Below are positions 12,996-19,920 of a stretch of DNA of 46,763 nucleotides, piece by piece. The stretch covers positions 1-46,763 of the forward strand of contig JALENJ010000024.1 in assembly GCA_022767445.1 (NCBI GenBank), given 5' to 3'. The translations under genes and the position numbers were made by a program. The notes beneath the pieces are model-generated. The model saw only the letters and a program-made list of their open reading frames with translations. It had not been told where the DNA came from and did no database searches. The first letter of the stretch is position 1. Every line of letters starts with the position of its first letter. Origin of the DNA: Erysipelotrichaceae bacterium (GTDB lineage: Bacteria > Bacillota_I > Bacilli_A > Erysipelotrichales > Erysipelotrichaceae).

Positions 12996-13448
12996 ATGAA
13001 AAAGAAAGAAATATATGTGATTATTGTATTGTTGTTGGTGGCGATTCTCGGTGTAATTGGTGTAAGAGCGATCCAGAATCAACGTCGAACAGCAAGTAAA
13101 AACAACCAAACAAATACAACTGAAACTCAAACAACAGAAAGTGAGAGTACTTTACAGATACCAACAGAAACAGCTGTAGGGACATGGGTTGGTATCGTGC
13201 ATCGTGATCAGGTTGTTCAGTGGTTTGACTCTGGTGTCGATGGTGAATATACAGTACAGGGTGATGTTGGAGATATGCACGTTGAAGTCAAAGATGGAAA
13301 ATGGCATGTACGTGAAGTAGATTGCCCTAACCAAGTATGTGTAAAAATGGGTTGGGCTGATGAAAACAGTATTATCCCAATTACTTGTCTGCCAAATAAC
13401 ATCTACATTGGACCAGCAGATCAATTGAAAGAATATCTAGGTGCTTAA
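12996..13448 (+). CDS. Membrane-anchored NusG domain II protein
   Basis: A 150-residue protein with an N-terminal membrane anchor (residues about 5-25), a Thr/Gln/Ser-rich linker and a C-terminal NusG-II (PF07009-type) domain at about 60-148. The domain shows QWFDSGVDGEYTVQGD, VREVDCPNQVCVKMGW and IPITCLPNNIYI, including the CxNQxC pair and third Cys typical of this extracytoplasmic family. It is regularly found next to a Gx transporter gene, as here. Its function is not established; redox or quinone-related roles have been suggested. ATG 12996 has no ribosome binding site. Its stop overlaps the next start (TAATG). Confidence 0.85.
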   Translation: MKKKEIYVIIVLLLVAILGVIGVRAIQNQRRTASKNNQTNTTETQTTESESTLQIPTETAVGTWVGIVHRDQVVQWFDSGVDGEYTVQGDVGDMHVEVKDGKWHVREVDCPNQVCVKMGWADENSIIPITCLPNNIYIGPADQLKEYLGA

Positions 13449-13948
13449 TGAGAACAGCTAGTGTAAAGCGTTTTACCATGCTTGCCTTATTATCGGCGAT
13501 GGCAATTACATTGAATATACTTGAAACTTCAATGATTCCACCGATTATGGGTGTATTTCGTATCGGTCTTGCAAATATTATCGCTTTGATAGCATTATAT
13601 ATGCTTGGTATTAGAGATATGTTAATTGTCAACGCTATGCGTGTTGTCATCGGTAATCTTTTAACAGGTACGATCTTTGGTAGTGTATTCTGGATTAGTT
13701 TTGCAGGAGTAATACTATCTAGTATCACTTTGATTTTGATGGACTTCATGAAGTCATCTACGATGTTTACATCTGTGATGAGTTCAATTGCACACTCACT
13801 TGGACAGGTATTGATTGTTTCGTTCTTTTATATGCAACCGTCATTTGTGGTTGTATTACCTTACTTCTTATTGTTGTCAATTCCAACAGGACTATTAACT
13901 GGTTTTGTTGCTAAGATAGCAATATCTAGAGTAAAGCCATTACGTTAA
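13448..13948 (+). CDS. Gx transporter family membrane protein (Hpre_diP_synt_I)
   Basis: A 166-residue polytopic membrane protein with about five helices. RFTMLALLSAMAITLNILE, FRIGLANIIALIALYMLG and RVVIGNLLTGTIFGSVFWIS match the Gx transporter family (PF07456), often misnamed heptaprenyl diphosphate synthase component I. The family resembles ECF-type S components and usually follows a NusG-II gene; the pair is common near Rnf or flavinylation genes in anaerobes. Translation is coupled to the upstream gene. Confidence 0.87.
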   Translation: MRTASVKRFTMLALLSAMAITLNILETSMIPPIMGVFRIGLANIIALIALYMLGIRDMLIVNAMRVVIGNLLTGTIFGSVFWISFAGVILSSITLILMDFMKSSTMFTSVMSSIAHSLGQVLIVSFFYMQPSFVVVLPYFLLLSIPTGLLTGFVAKIAISRVKPLR

Positions 13949-13952
13949 AAAA

Positions 13953-14010
13953 GGGGGCTGTAACGATTAAGTGAATTTTATAGATTTACTTGAGGTGTAC
14001 AGCCTCTTTT
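13953..14010 (+). terminator. Long terminator hairpin after the Gx gene
   Basis: GGGGCTGTA (from 13954) pairs with TACAGCCTC (13998-14006), with further pairing of AAGT/ACTT inside and TTTT after. The arms recur in the hairpin at 14994. Confidence 0.6.
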
Positions 14011-14079
14011 ATTTTAAGAAATAGTATTTCTACATTAGGAATGAAGCTTTAGTTGCTTTAGCGTCTCTTTTTATGGTGA

Positions 14080-14283
14080 TTAAGATTTAATATTTGGATT
14101 CACCATATTTTTTTGAGCAAATACACAATATATTTCACTAATGCCAATTAACAATAAGGAAAGTAAATTAAAAATAATATTTAATTTAGATTCAAAAGCG
14201 ATACTAAATGTAATTAGATTAAGAACAAATGTAATATGCATTAAATAATTTAAAACACGTAGATATTGTTTTTCGTTTTTCAT
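14080..14283 (-). CDS. Small two-helix membrane protein (immunity-like?)
   Basis: A 67-residue protein with two transmembrane helices (residues about 13-30 and 36-55) and a charged N-terminus, MKNEKQYLRV. Its ATG directly follows the TAG of the upstream secreted-protein gene, so translation should be coupled. The AT content is clearly higher than in flanking housekeeping genes. The pairing of a secreted hydrophobic peptide with a small membrane protein resembles bacteriocin/immunity pairs, but no family is recognised. Confidence 0.6.
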   Translation of the reverse strand: MKNEKQYLRVLNYLMHITFVLNLITFSIAFESKLNIIFNLLSLLLIGISEIYCVFAQKNMVNPNIKS

Positions 14284-14786
14284 CTAATTTGTAATTCCTT
14301 TACTTATTAAACAAGTTATATATGATTCAGCTAGCGCCACTCCAAAGTAAATAACGAATCTTTTGAGAGTCCAAGGTCCAGTTTTAAAGAAAGCTTTAAC
14401 AACTGATTTAGTCAGATCAATTCCCATGCTTACTAGGCAAGCATTTACTGTCGGTTTAGAAGCAGAAGAGCTAAAGTTTGCAGAATAGTGCTGAAATAAA
14501 TAATCTTCTGTTCCAGGTTGTGGATTAGGATTTCCCGGCCACCAAGTTGGTTTATACGTAGTTCCGTCAATTTTAAGTTCATTGGTTATTTCATTAAATT
14601 CTACTACAATAGATTCTTCTGAATTGGATACTTCTAATTTTCCAACAGCAGGATCAATAGATGGAATATCTCTTATTTCAACTATTTGACTATCGTTGTG
14701 AACTATTTCTTCTGCAAAAACTTTAGTTGGTAAAATGATTAAAAACATTAATGTAGCTAGTACTAATGTAATTATTTTTTAAACAT
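14284..14786 (-). pseudogene. Secreted protein gene with a one-base frameshift in its signal peptide (bacteriocin-like?)
   Basis: The start ATG 14786 has AAAGGGG seven bases upstream, but the frame stops after MFKK at a run of six A (minus strand, plus coordinates 14775-14780). One more A restores a classic signal peptide, MFKKIITLVLATLMF..., ending at VFA/EE, which continues in the long open frame to 14284. An internal ATG at 14748 opens 154 residues but lacks a ribosome binding site and half the signal peptide. The mature part has an acidic N-terminal region, a PGNPNPQPG linker and a C-terminal amphipathic to hydrophobic region with two Cys (NACLVSMGIDLTKSVV, GVALAESYITCLISKG). This could be a bacteriocin precursor. 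Slippage, phase variation or a sequencing error could each explain the shift. Confidence 0.6.
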
Positions 14787-15031
14787 AATATTTCCCCTTT
14801 CAAATTTCATTTAACACTTAAATCATATGAGAAAATTAAAAATACCTGTCTTATACCTTGCAACACATATATGATGAATATTATATTGTCCCTTTCTGCA
14901 CGTTTATTACAACTTCATAATATAAATTACACTAAAAAATACAAGTCTGTTATTTGGTAGAAAAAAGAGCTATAATTATATTTAGTCAATCAAAGGGGCT
15001 GTTATGCGTTACAGCCTTTTTTAAGTTACAG
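14787..15031. other. AT-rich intergenic stretch upstream of the secreted-protein gene
   Basis: No gene is seen. On the minus strand there are two candidate promoters for the secreted-protein gene: a TATAAT at 14880-14885, and TTGCAA followed after 17 bases by TTTAAT nearer the gene. On the plus strand TATAAT at 14971-14976 precedes the hairpin at 14994. Confidence 0.4.
14994..15022 (+). terminator. Hairpin with T run repeating the arms of the Gx-gene terminator
   Basis: GGCTGT pairs with ACAGCC over a TATGCGTT loop, followed by six T. GGGGCTGT...ACAGCC recurs from the hairpin at 13953-14010, in the same orientation, on the other side of the islet. Confidence 0.55.
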
Positions 15032-15059
15032 AAAAATAAAAGCATGCCTTAGCATGTTT
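15032..15059 (-). terminator. Terminator of the tRNA-Glu/tRNA-Trp unit
   Basis: On the minus strand CATGC pairs with GCATG over TAAG, with further A-U pairs, followed by CTTTTATTTTTC. Confidence 0.6.
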
Positions 15060-15075
15060 GTTTACAGTGTATCAG

Positions 15076-15146
15076 CAGGGGTAGAGAGAATCGAACTCCC
15101 ATCAGCGGTTTTGGAGACCGATGTACTACCATTGTACGATACCCCT
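15076..15146 (-). tRNA. tRNA-Trp (CCA)
   Basis: Acceptor stem AGGGGTA/TACCCCT with G73, D arm GTAC-AATGGTA-GTAC, anticodon loop CTCCAAA giving CCA, T arm GGGAG-TTCGATT-CTCTC. The anticodon stem has a T27-C43 mismatch at its top. CCA is not encoded. Confidence 0.92.
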
Positions 15147-15156
15147 AAATAAAAAG

Positions 15157-15230
15157 TGACGCGTACGGGATTCGAACCCGTGAATGCCGCCGTGAAAGGG
15201 CGGTGTGTTAAGCCACTTCACCAACGCGCC
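15157..15230 (-). tRNA. tRNA-Glu (TTC)
   Basis: Acceptor GGCGCGT/ACGCGTC with A73, anticodon arm CCGCC-CTTTCAC-GGCGG giving TTC, T arm with GGGTTCGAATCCC. Transcribed before tRNA-Trp, 10 bases apart, from one promoter. CCA is not encoded. Confidence 0.94.
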
Positions 15231-15242
15231 AAGTGCTTGTAT

Positions 15243-15271
15243 AATATAGCATGTCTATAAACTGTTTGCAA
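15243..15271 (-). promoter_or_regulatory. Promoter of the tRNA-Glu/tRNA-Trp unit
   Basis: On the minus strand TTGCAA (15266-15271) and TGCTATATT (-10 at 15243-15248) with a 17-base spacer. Confidence 0.78.
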
Positions 15272-15383
15272 TAAATTTTTCGTAAAAAATTAGAAATTTA
15301 TTTATTAAACGTATGTGTTTGATATAATTACATACAAGAGAACGCATGTTTTCAAGATAATAAAAAGAAAGAGAGGACTTTTA

Positions 15384-16166
15384 ATGATTGATTATAGTGA
15401 GGGAACAGGCAAACAATATCATACAGGTGTCGGTAAAGGCGATGTTGGAAGATATGTCCTATTACCTGGTGATCCAAAACGCTGTGCAAAGATAGCTAAG
15501 TACTTTGATGATCCACAATTGGTTGCGGATAGTCGTGAGTATGTTACATATACTGGTTATCTAAATGGTGTGAAGGTATCCGTAACATCGACTGGTATTG
15601 GTGGACCTAGTGCTTCCATTGCGATGGAAGAATTAACAGCAGTTGGTGCAGACACATTTATTCGTGTAGGTACTTGTGGTGGTATGGACTTAAATGTTAA
15701 AAGCGGTGATCTAGTTATCGCTACAGGTGCTATCCGTATGGAAGGTACATCAAAGGAATATTCACCAATTGAATATCCAGCAGTTGCGGATTTAGAAATC
15801 ATTAATGCACTTGTCGAAGGTGCAAGAAAGATTGATCATCCATATCATACGGGTGTTGTAGAATGCAAGGATGCATTCTATGGACAGCATCGTCCAGAAA
15901 CTTTACCGAATGGACAGGATTTGATACGTAAGTGGGATGCATGGGTAAGAATGGGTTGTAAGGCATCAGAGATGGAGTCTGCAGCACTATTTATCGTTGC
16001 TAGCTACCTACATGTACGTTGCGGTACAGTGCTGCTAACAGTGGCTAACCAAGAGCGTGCCAAGGCAGGTTTGCCAAATCCTCAAGTACACGATACGGAC
16101 CTGGCAATCAAGTCAGCAATTGAGGCTGTTAAAATCTTGATTGAGCAGGATGGCAATACAGATTGA
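15384..16166 (+). CDS. udp: Uridine phosphorylase
   Basis: A 260-residue enzyme of the NP-I nucleoside phosphorylase family, splitting uridine and phosphate to uracil and ribose-1-phosphate. Seen: [15 protein letters not shown] (phosphate site, near residue 26), [27 protein letters not shown] and, near residue 200, the ribose-binding SEMESAALF. Length fits Udp rather than the shorter DeoD. ATG 15384 follows AGAGAGGAC; an in-frame ATG at 15315 lies ahead of the likely -10 TATAAT (15323-15328). The DUF262 gene's ribosome binding site overlaps its stop. Confidence 0.92.
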   Translation: MIDYSEGTGKQYHTGVGKGDVGRYVLLPGDPKRCAKIAKYFDDPQLVADSREYVTYTGYLNGVKVSVTSTGIGGPSASIAMEELTAVGADTFIRVGTCGGMDLNVKSGDLVIATGAIRMEGTSKEYSPIEYPAVADLEIINALVEGARKIDHPYHTGVVECKDAFYGQHRPETLPNGQDLIRKWDAWVRMGCKASEMESAALFIVASYLHVRCGTVLLTVANQERAKAGLPNPQVHDTDLAIKSAIEAVKILIEQDGNTD

Positions 16167-16176
16167 GGATTCAACT

Positions 16177-18480
16177 ATGTTAAAACAACCAGTCAGAACA
16201 AACATCTCTGACTTTCTAAAAGGGACAATGGGATCACAGTTTGTGATCCCTGTCTATCAACGAAATTATACTTGGATTCCTGAAAAGGAAACTGCGAAGT
16301 TTATGAGTGATATTTACGATGTACTTACATCGAAAAAAGATTCTCATTTCCTTGGCATCATCATTCATGTGGATGAAAAGATATCATCATTATTTCAACA
16401 ATTACAAATCGTTGATGGACAGCAAAGACTTACAACTGTATTTATTCTTCTTTTAGCAATGAAATACGTAGCACAGGATACAAAAGATGAAAAGATGGTC
16501 GGTTATATCTCTGATTATTATTTATATAACCATCACGCAAGTGATAGAGAAAGCTTACGACTGAAACCAATGGTATCTTCAGATGATGTTTATGCCAAAT
16601 TGGTTTATAGCAACGTTAATAACCTATCCTTAAGAGAGAAGACATCCAATGTTTATCGTAATTTTGTGTATATACGTAAGTTGTTATTACAATGGATGCA
16701 GAAGTATTCTTTGCAGGACATTTTTGAAAGCTTAGGGAAGATGGAAATTTTAGATTTTCCACTATCCAACAAGGACGATGCACAACAGATATTCGAATCG
16801 ATTAACGCTACAGGAGCACCACTTACTGCAGCGGATTTAATCCGTAACTATGTGTTAATGAATTATCCAGATGAAATACAAGAGAGATATTATCGAATCT
16901 TTTGGCAACCGATGGAACAGATGTATCCTGAGTCAAGAAGACTAGAAGACTATTTCCGTTATTTCATTGCGACGAAAACATATGCGTTGTTGAACCGTAA
17001 AGATGTCTATGAAGGATTTAAGCAATATTGGCAAACTAGCAAAGAGACTACAGAAGAAAAGCTACAGGAAATCAATGCATACTGCAGGCATTATTATGAG
17101 ATCTTTGATGATCAATCATCGGATAAAGATATAGAGAATTGCTTAGCTAATTTTAGAAGAAATGATACGCGTTCAACAGCACCATTTATGATGGAGATGT
17201 ATCATCTGTTTAATAATGATAAGCTAGCAAAGAAGACATTTATTGGAATCATTGGCTTATTAGATTCTTATCTGATGCGTCGAGCAATTGTAGCTAATGA
17301 TACATCTACATTAGGCAGGTACTTTCCAACACTGTTAAGAACAATCATGTATGCAAATACGAAAAAGGGAAGTGACTTATTGTCATTAACAAAATTAAAT
17401 CTAGTTTCCTACAATCGTGGCAAAGCACTTGCAATGCCAACCGATGAACAGATTCGTATCCGTTTAAAGGAGAGTAATGCATATGCACTTATGTGCATAC
17501 GACCACTTCTTGATCGTCTTGAACAAGAGGGAGCTTCTGCGAAAGTAGACACAAGAAATTTAAACATTGAACATATCATGCCACAAAGTCCAAATGCATA
17601 CTGGCTAAAGAACTCCAAGGTAGCCAATGAAGATGAATATGATTTCTATGCTAACTTAATAGGAAATCTAACACTATGTGCACAGATTGATAATGTCGAA
17701 ATGGCAAATCATGACTTTGAGAAAAAGAAGAAGATTCTATCCAAGACGATGCATATTCGTCTTAATACAGAACTTCTAAAGATGAAAGAATGGAATAAAG
17801 ATACGATATTAAAGCGTTGTAACGCTCTAGCAAATCAAATTATCAAGATTTATCCATATCCAAATGTAACAAAGGGAAAACAAAAGATGCAAAAATCACT
17901 CAACAAAGAAAATATGATTGTATTAAATGCTGCAACTGTAAGTGCAAGAGCAATCTATCATAGTGACACTGACATTGAAGTGTTGCCAGGTACAACAATG
18001 AAGATATACGGTACACGTGAAATGCGTACAATGAAGGAACTCTTCAATGAACTAAATGATAGAGGCGTCTTGAATATCGATGATAATCAACGCGTTCAGT
18101 TTGCTCAAAGCTGGCATTTCAAAAACCTAAACTCCGCTGCCCAATTCTTAATGCATAGAGGCGGTGAGAATACCGCTGCTTGGAAGAATGAGGATGGCAC
18201 AACATTTATGAACATAAGCCAACCTCAACAAACACCAGTAAGTAAACAGGCTAATAAGACAAGTACACTAAAAGCAGCGGTTAAAAAGAAGATCACTAGC
18301 AAAACAACCAAGAAGTCTACAACAAAAACAACATCAGCTAAGAAACAACATTCCTCTAATTCTTCAAATAACAGAAGACGTAATCTGAATCCAAGAGGAA
18401 TACAACCACAGAAAGTTTCTTCCTATCAGGAACAAAAAAGTGCTAACCCATTCTATCATCCAATCAACAATGATAAGTAG
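16177..18480 (+). CDS. DUF262/DUF1524 protein (GmrSD-like nuclease family)
   Basis: A 767-residue protein. An N-terminal DUF262 domain (ParB-like NTP-using fold) has VIPVYQRNYTW at about 23-33 and IVDGQQRLTT at about 78-87, the DGQQR active motif. A DUF1524 HNH-type nuclease domain has NIEHIMPQS near residue 462 and IGNLTLC about 35 residues later. A further C-terminal domain (about 590-685) resembles DUF4357, and a Lys/Ser/Thr-rich disordered tail follows. Fused DUF262-DUF1524 proteins include GmrSD and SspE-type enzymes that cut modified phage DNA, so a defence role is likely though unproven. ATG 16177 uses GAGGA overlapping the udp stop. No methylase or phosphorothioation genes are near. 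Confidence 0.87.
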   Translation: MLKQPVRTNISDFLKGTMGSQFVIPVYQRNYTWIPEKETAKFMSDIYDVLTSKKDSHFLGIIIHVDEKISSLFQQLQIVDGQQRLTTVFILLLAMKYVAQDTKDEKMVGYISDYYLYNHHASDRESLRLKPMVSSDDVYAKLVYSNVNNLSLREKTSNVYRNFVYIRKLLLQWMQKYSLQDIFESLGKMEILDFPLSNKDDAQQIFESINATGAPLTAADLIRNYVLMNYPDEIQERYYRIFWQPMEQMYPESRRLEDYFRYFIATKTYALLNRKDVYEGFKQYWQTSKETTEEKLQEINAYCRHYYEIFDDQSSDKDIENCLANFRRNDTRSTAPFMMEMYHLFNNDKLAKKTFIGIIGLLDSYLMRRAIVANDTSTLGRYFPTLLRTIMYANTKKGSDLLSLTKLNLVSYNRGKALAMPTDEQIRIRLKESNAYALMCIRPLLDRLEQEGASAKVDTRNLNIEHIMPQSPNAYWLKNSKVANEDEYDFYANLIGNLTLCAQIDNVEMANHDFEKKKKILSKTMHIRLNTELLKMKEWNKDTILKRCNALANQIIKIYPYPNVTKGKQKMQKSLNKENMIVLNAATVSARAIYHSDTDIEVLPGTTMKIYGTREMRTMKELFNELNDRGVLNIDDNQRVQFAQSWHFKNLNSAAQFLMHRGGENTAAWKNEDGTTFMNISQPQQTPVSKQANKTSTLKAAVKKKITSKTTKKSTTKTTSAKKQHSSNSSNNRRRNLNPRGIQPQKVSSYQEQKSANPFYHPINNDK

Positions 18481-18482
18481 GG

Positions 18483-19541
18483 TTAGTCACGCAGGGAATA
18501 CCAATCAATATACTTTTTAAAAGCAGAAGGAATTGCAAGAGATTGTAGTTCTTTTTTCGTTACCGAATAGAAGTCTTGATCAAGTTGTTGTATCTGGGCA
18601 ACTTTAATCTCATATGCATGCATATGCCACTCAAGATGCGTAAAGATGTGGACTGACTCGGGCAGTACTTGAATCTTTAGGGGAGTAAAACCAAGAGATT
18701 CAACATACTGAATTGCAGATGATTGATTGAGATGCTTATCTATACCTATAAATTCATAGAGTCCAGCAAGTAATCCTGAGGATGGGCGTTTATGTACAAC
18801 AAAGGACTGATTATCACGAATGATGAATAATGTTCTTTCTATGATCTTACGCTTCTTTAAAGCAGATCGATAAGGAATACTCTGTGTTACATCATGTATG
18901 CATGCATAACAATTTTCCTTCAGAGGACATTTATGACATTGAGGTGTTCCATTAGGTACACATACCGTTTCACCTAACTCCATGATTCCCTGATTAAAAG
19001 AGGAGTAATCATAGTGTTTATCTTTGTTGGTATAGAAGTTATGAAGTTTATCCTCTAGTATATTTCTTACCTTGGGATTACGAATATCATCTTGAATACC
19101 ATAGTATCTAGCCAGTACTCGTAGTACATTTCCATCGATTGCACTGACTGGGATATCAAAGGCGATGGAAGCGATCGCACCTGCTGTATATGGACCAATT
19201 CCTGGTAAGTTTAATAAAGCATGATAATCATTAGGTAACTTACCATTATATTGGTCCACCAACACATTGGCACACTTCTTTAGATTACGAGCACGACTGT
19301 AATATCCAAGACCTTCCCATAAGCGCATGAGTCGATCATCACTACATTGTGCAAGGTCTTGAATTGTAGGAAGTGCTTCCTTGAAGGAAAGATACTTTGG
19401 CTTAACTGCTTCTATCCTGGTTTGTTGTAACATGATTTCACTTAACCATACATCATAAGGATTACCTGTATCACGCCAAGGCAGGCTTCTTTTATTTTCT
19501 TTATACCACTCAATGAGTGAGTGGATATCATTTTCTCTCAT
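18483..19541 (-). CDS. mutY: A/G-specific adenine glycosylase
   Basis: A 352-residue base-excision enzyme that removes A opposite 8-oxoG. Seen: SLPWRDTGNPYDVWLSEIM, LQQTRIEAVKPKY, the helix-hairpin-helix LPGIGPYTAGAIAS, the catalytic Asp region AIDGNVLRV, and the Fe-S loop CVPNGTPQCHKCPLKENC (C-x7-C-x2-C-x5-C, a common Firmicutes spacing). A C-terminal NUDIX-like domain for 8-oxoG reading follows from about residue 225. Two upstream in-frame ATGs (to 19571) exist, but an extended -10 (TGCTAGAAT, 19549-19554) ends 7 bases before ATG 19541, suggesting a leaderless start there. Confidence 0.92.
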   Translation of the reverse strand: MRENDIHSLIEWYKENKRSLPWRDTGNPYDVWLSEIMLQQTRIEAVKPKYLSFKEALPTIQDLAQCSDDRLMRLWEGLGYYSRARNLKKCANVLVDQYNGKLPNDYHALLNLPGIGPYTAGAIASIAFDIPVSAIDGNVLRVLARYYGIQDDIRNPKVRNILEDKLHNFYTNKDKHYDYSSFNQGIMELGETVCVPNGTPQCHKCPLKENCYACIHDVTQSIPYRSALKKRKIIERTLFIIRDNQSFVVHKRPSSGLLAGLYEFIGIDKHLNQSSAIQYVESLGFTPLKIQVLPESVHIFTHLEWHMHAYEIKVAQIQQLDQDFYSVTKKELQSLAIPSAFKKYIDWYSLRD

Positions 19542-19561
19542 GGAATTCATTCTAGCAGATA

Positions 19562-19590
19562 TTGCATGCATTCGTCATTTTGGATACAAT
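19562..19590 (+). promoter_or_regulatory. Promoter of tRNA-Gly
   Basis: TTGCAT (19562-19567) and TACAAT (19585-19590), spacer 17. It is back to back with the mutY promoter. Confidence 0.65.
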
Positions 19591-19602
19591 GATTTTGTAC
19601 TT

Positions 19603-19673
19603 GCGAGCATAATTCAGTGGTAGAATGCGACCTTCCCAAGGTTGATATGCGGGTTCGATTCCCGTTGCTCGCT
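19603..19673 (+). tRNA. tRNA-Gly (CCC)
   Basis: Acceptor GCGAGCA/TGCTCGC with T73 as usual for bacterial Gly tRNA. Anticodon arm CGACC-TTCCCAA-GGTTG gives CCC (reads GGG), T arm GCGGG-TTCGATT-CCCGT. CCA is not encoded. Confidence 0.93.
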
Positions 19674-19682
19674 CTTTAAGAA

Positions 19683-19706
19683 GAATCGCTATTGAGGCGA
19701 TTTTTC
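19683..19706 (+). terminator. Terminator of tRNA-Gly
   Basis: AATCGC pairs with GCGATT over TATTGAG, then TTTC. Confidence 0.75.
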
Positions 19707-19844
19707 TTTATATTTCTCAACTTTTGGTGAAACTTAACACTGTTATTCTTTCATATCCAAAATCAATGTACGAAAGTAACTATTTTGCGTAATGGTTGCT
19801 TTCATGTGAAAAGTACAGTAATATCTAAAGGACTTTTAAAAGAT

Positions 19845-19885
19845 AACTGATGATGCTGGTCGAATAAAAGATCGATCAGTTTTTC
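19845..19885 (+). terminator. Intrinsic terminator in the 5' leader of the DEAD-box helicase gene
   Basis: AACTGAT pairs with ATCAGTT, and inside it GGTCG pairs with CGATC, followed by five T in all. It ends 36 bases before the ATG. A small hairpin TGTAG/CTACA follows before AGGGAG. The rest of the 214-base gap after the tRNA terminator holds no gene. Likely attenuation of the helicase gene. Confidence 0.6.
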
Positions 19886-19920
19886 TTTGAAGATCTGTAG
19901 TTAGACTACAAGGGAGATAT

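Noticed and set aside
13381-13749. 122-residue frame antisense to the NusG-II/Gx genes
   Set aside because: Overlaps two recognisable genes over its whole length, and no promoter or ribosome site is seen.
18483-18541. Unusual C-x7-C spacing in the MutY Fe-S loop as an anomaly
   Set aside because: The E. coli enzyme has x6, but the CxPNGxPxC form is common in Firmicutes MutY, so it is not a defect (the loop itself is near the middle of the gene).
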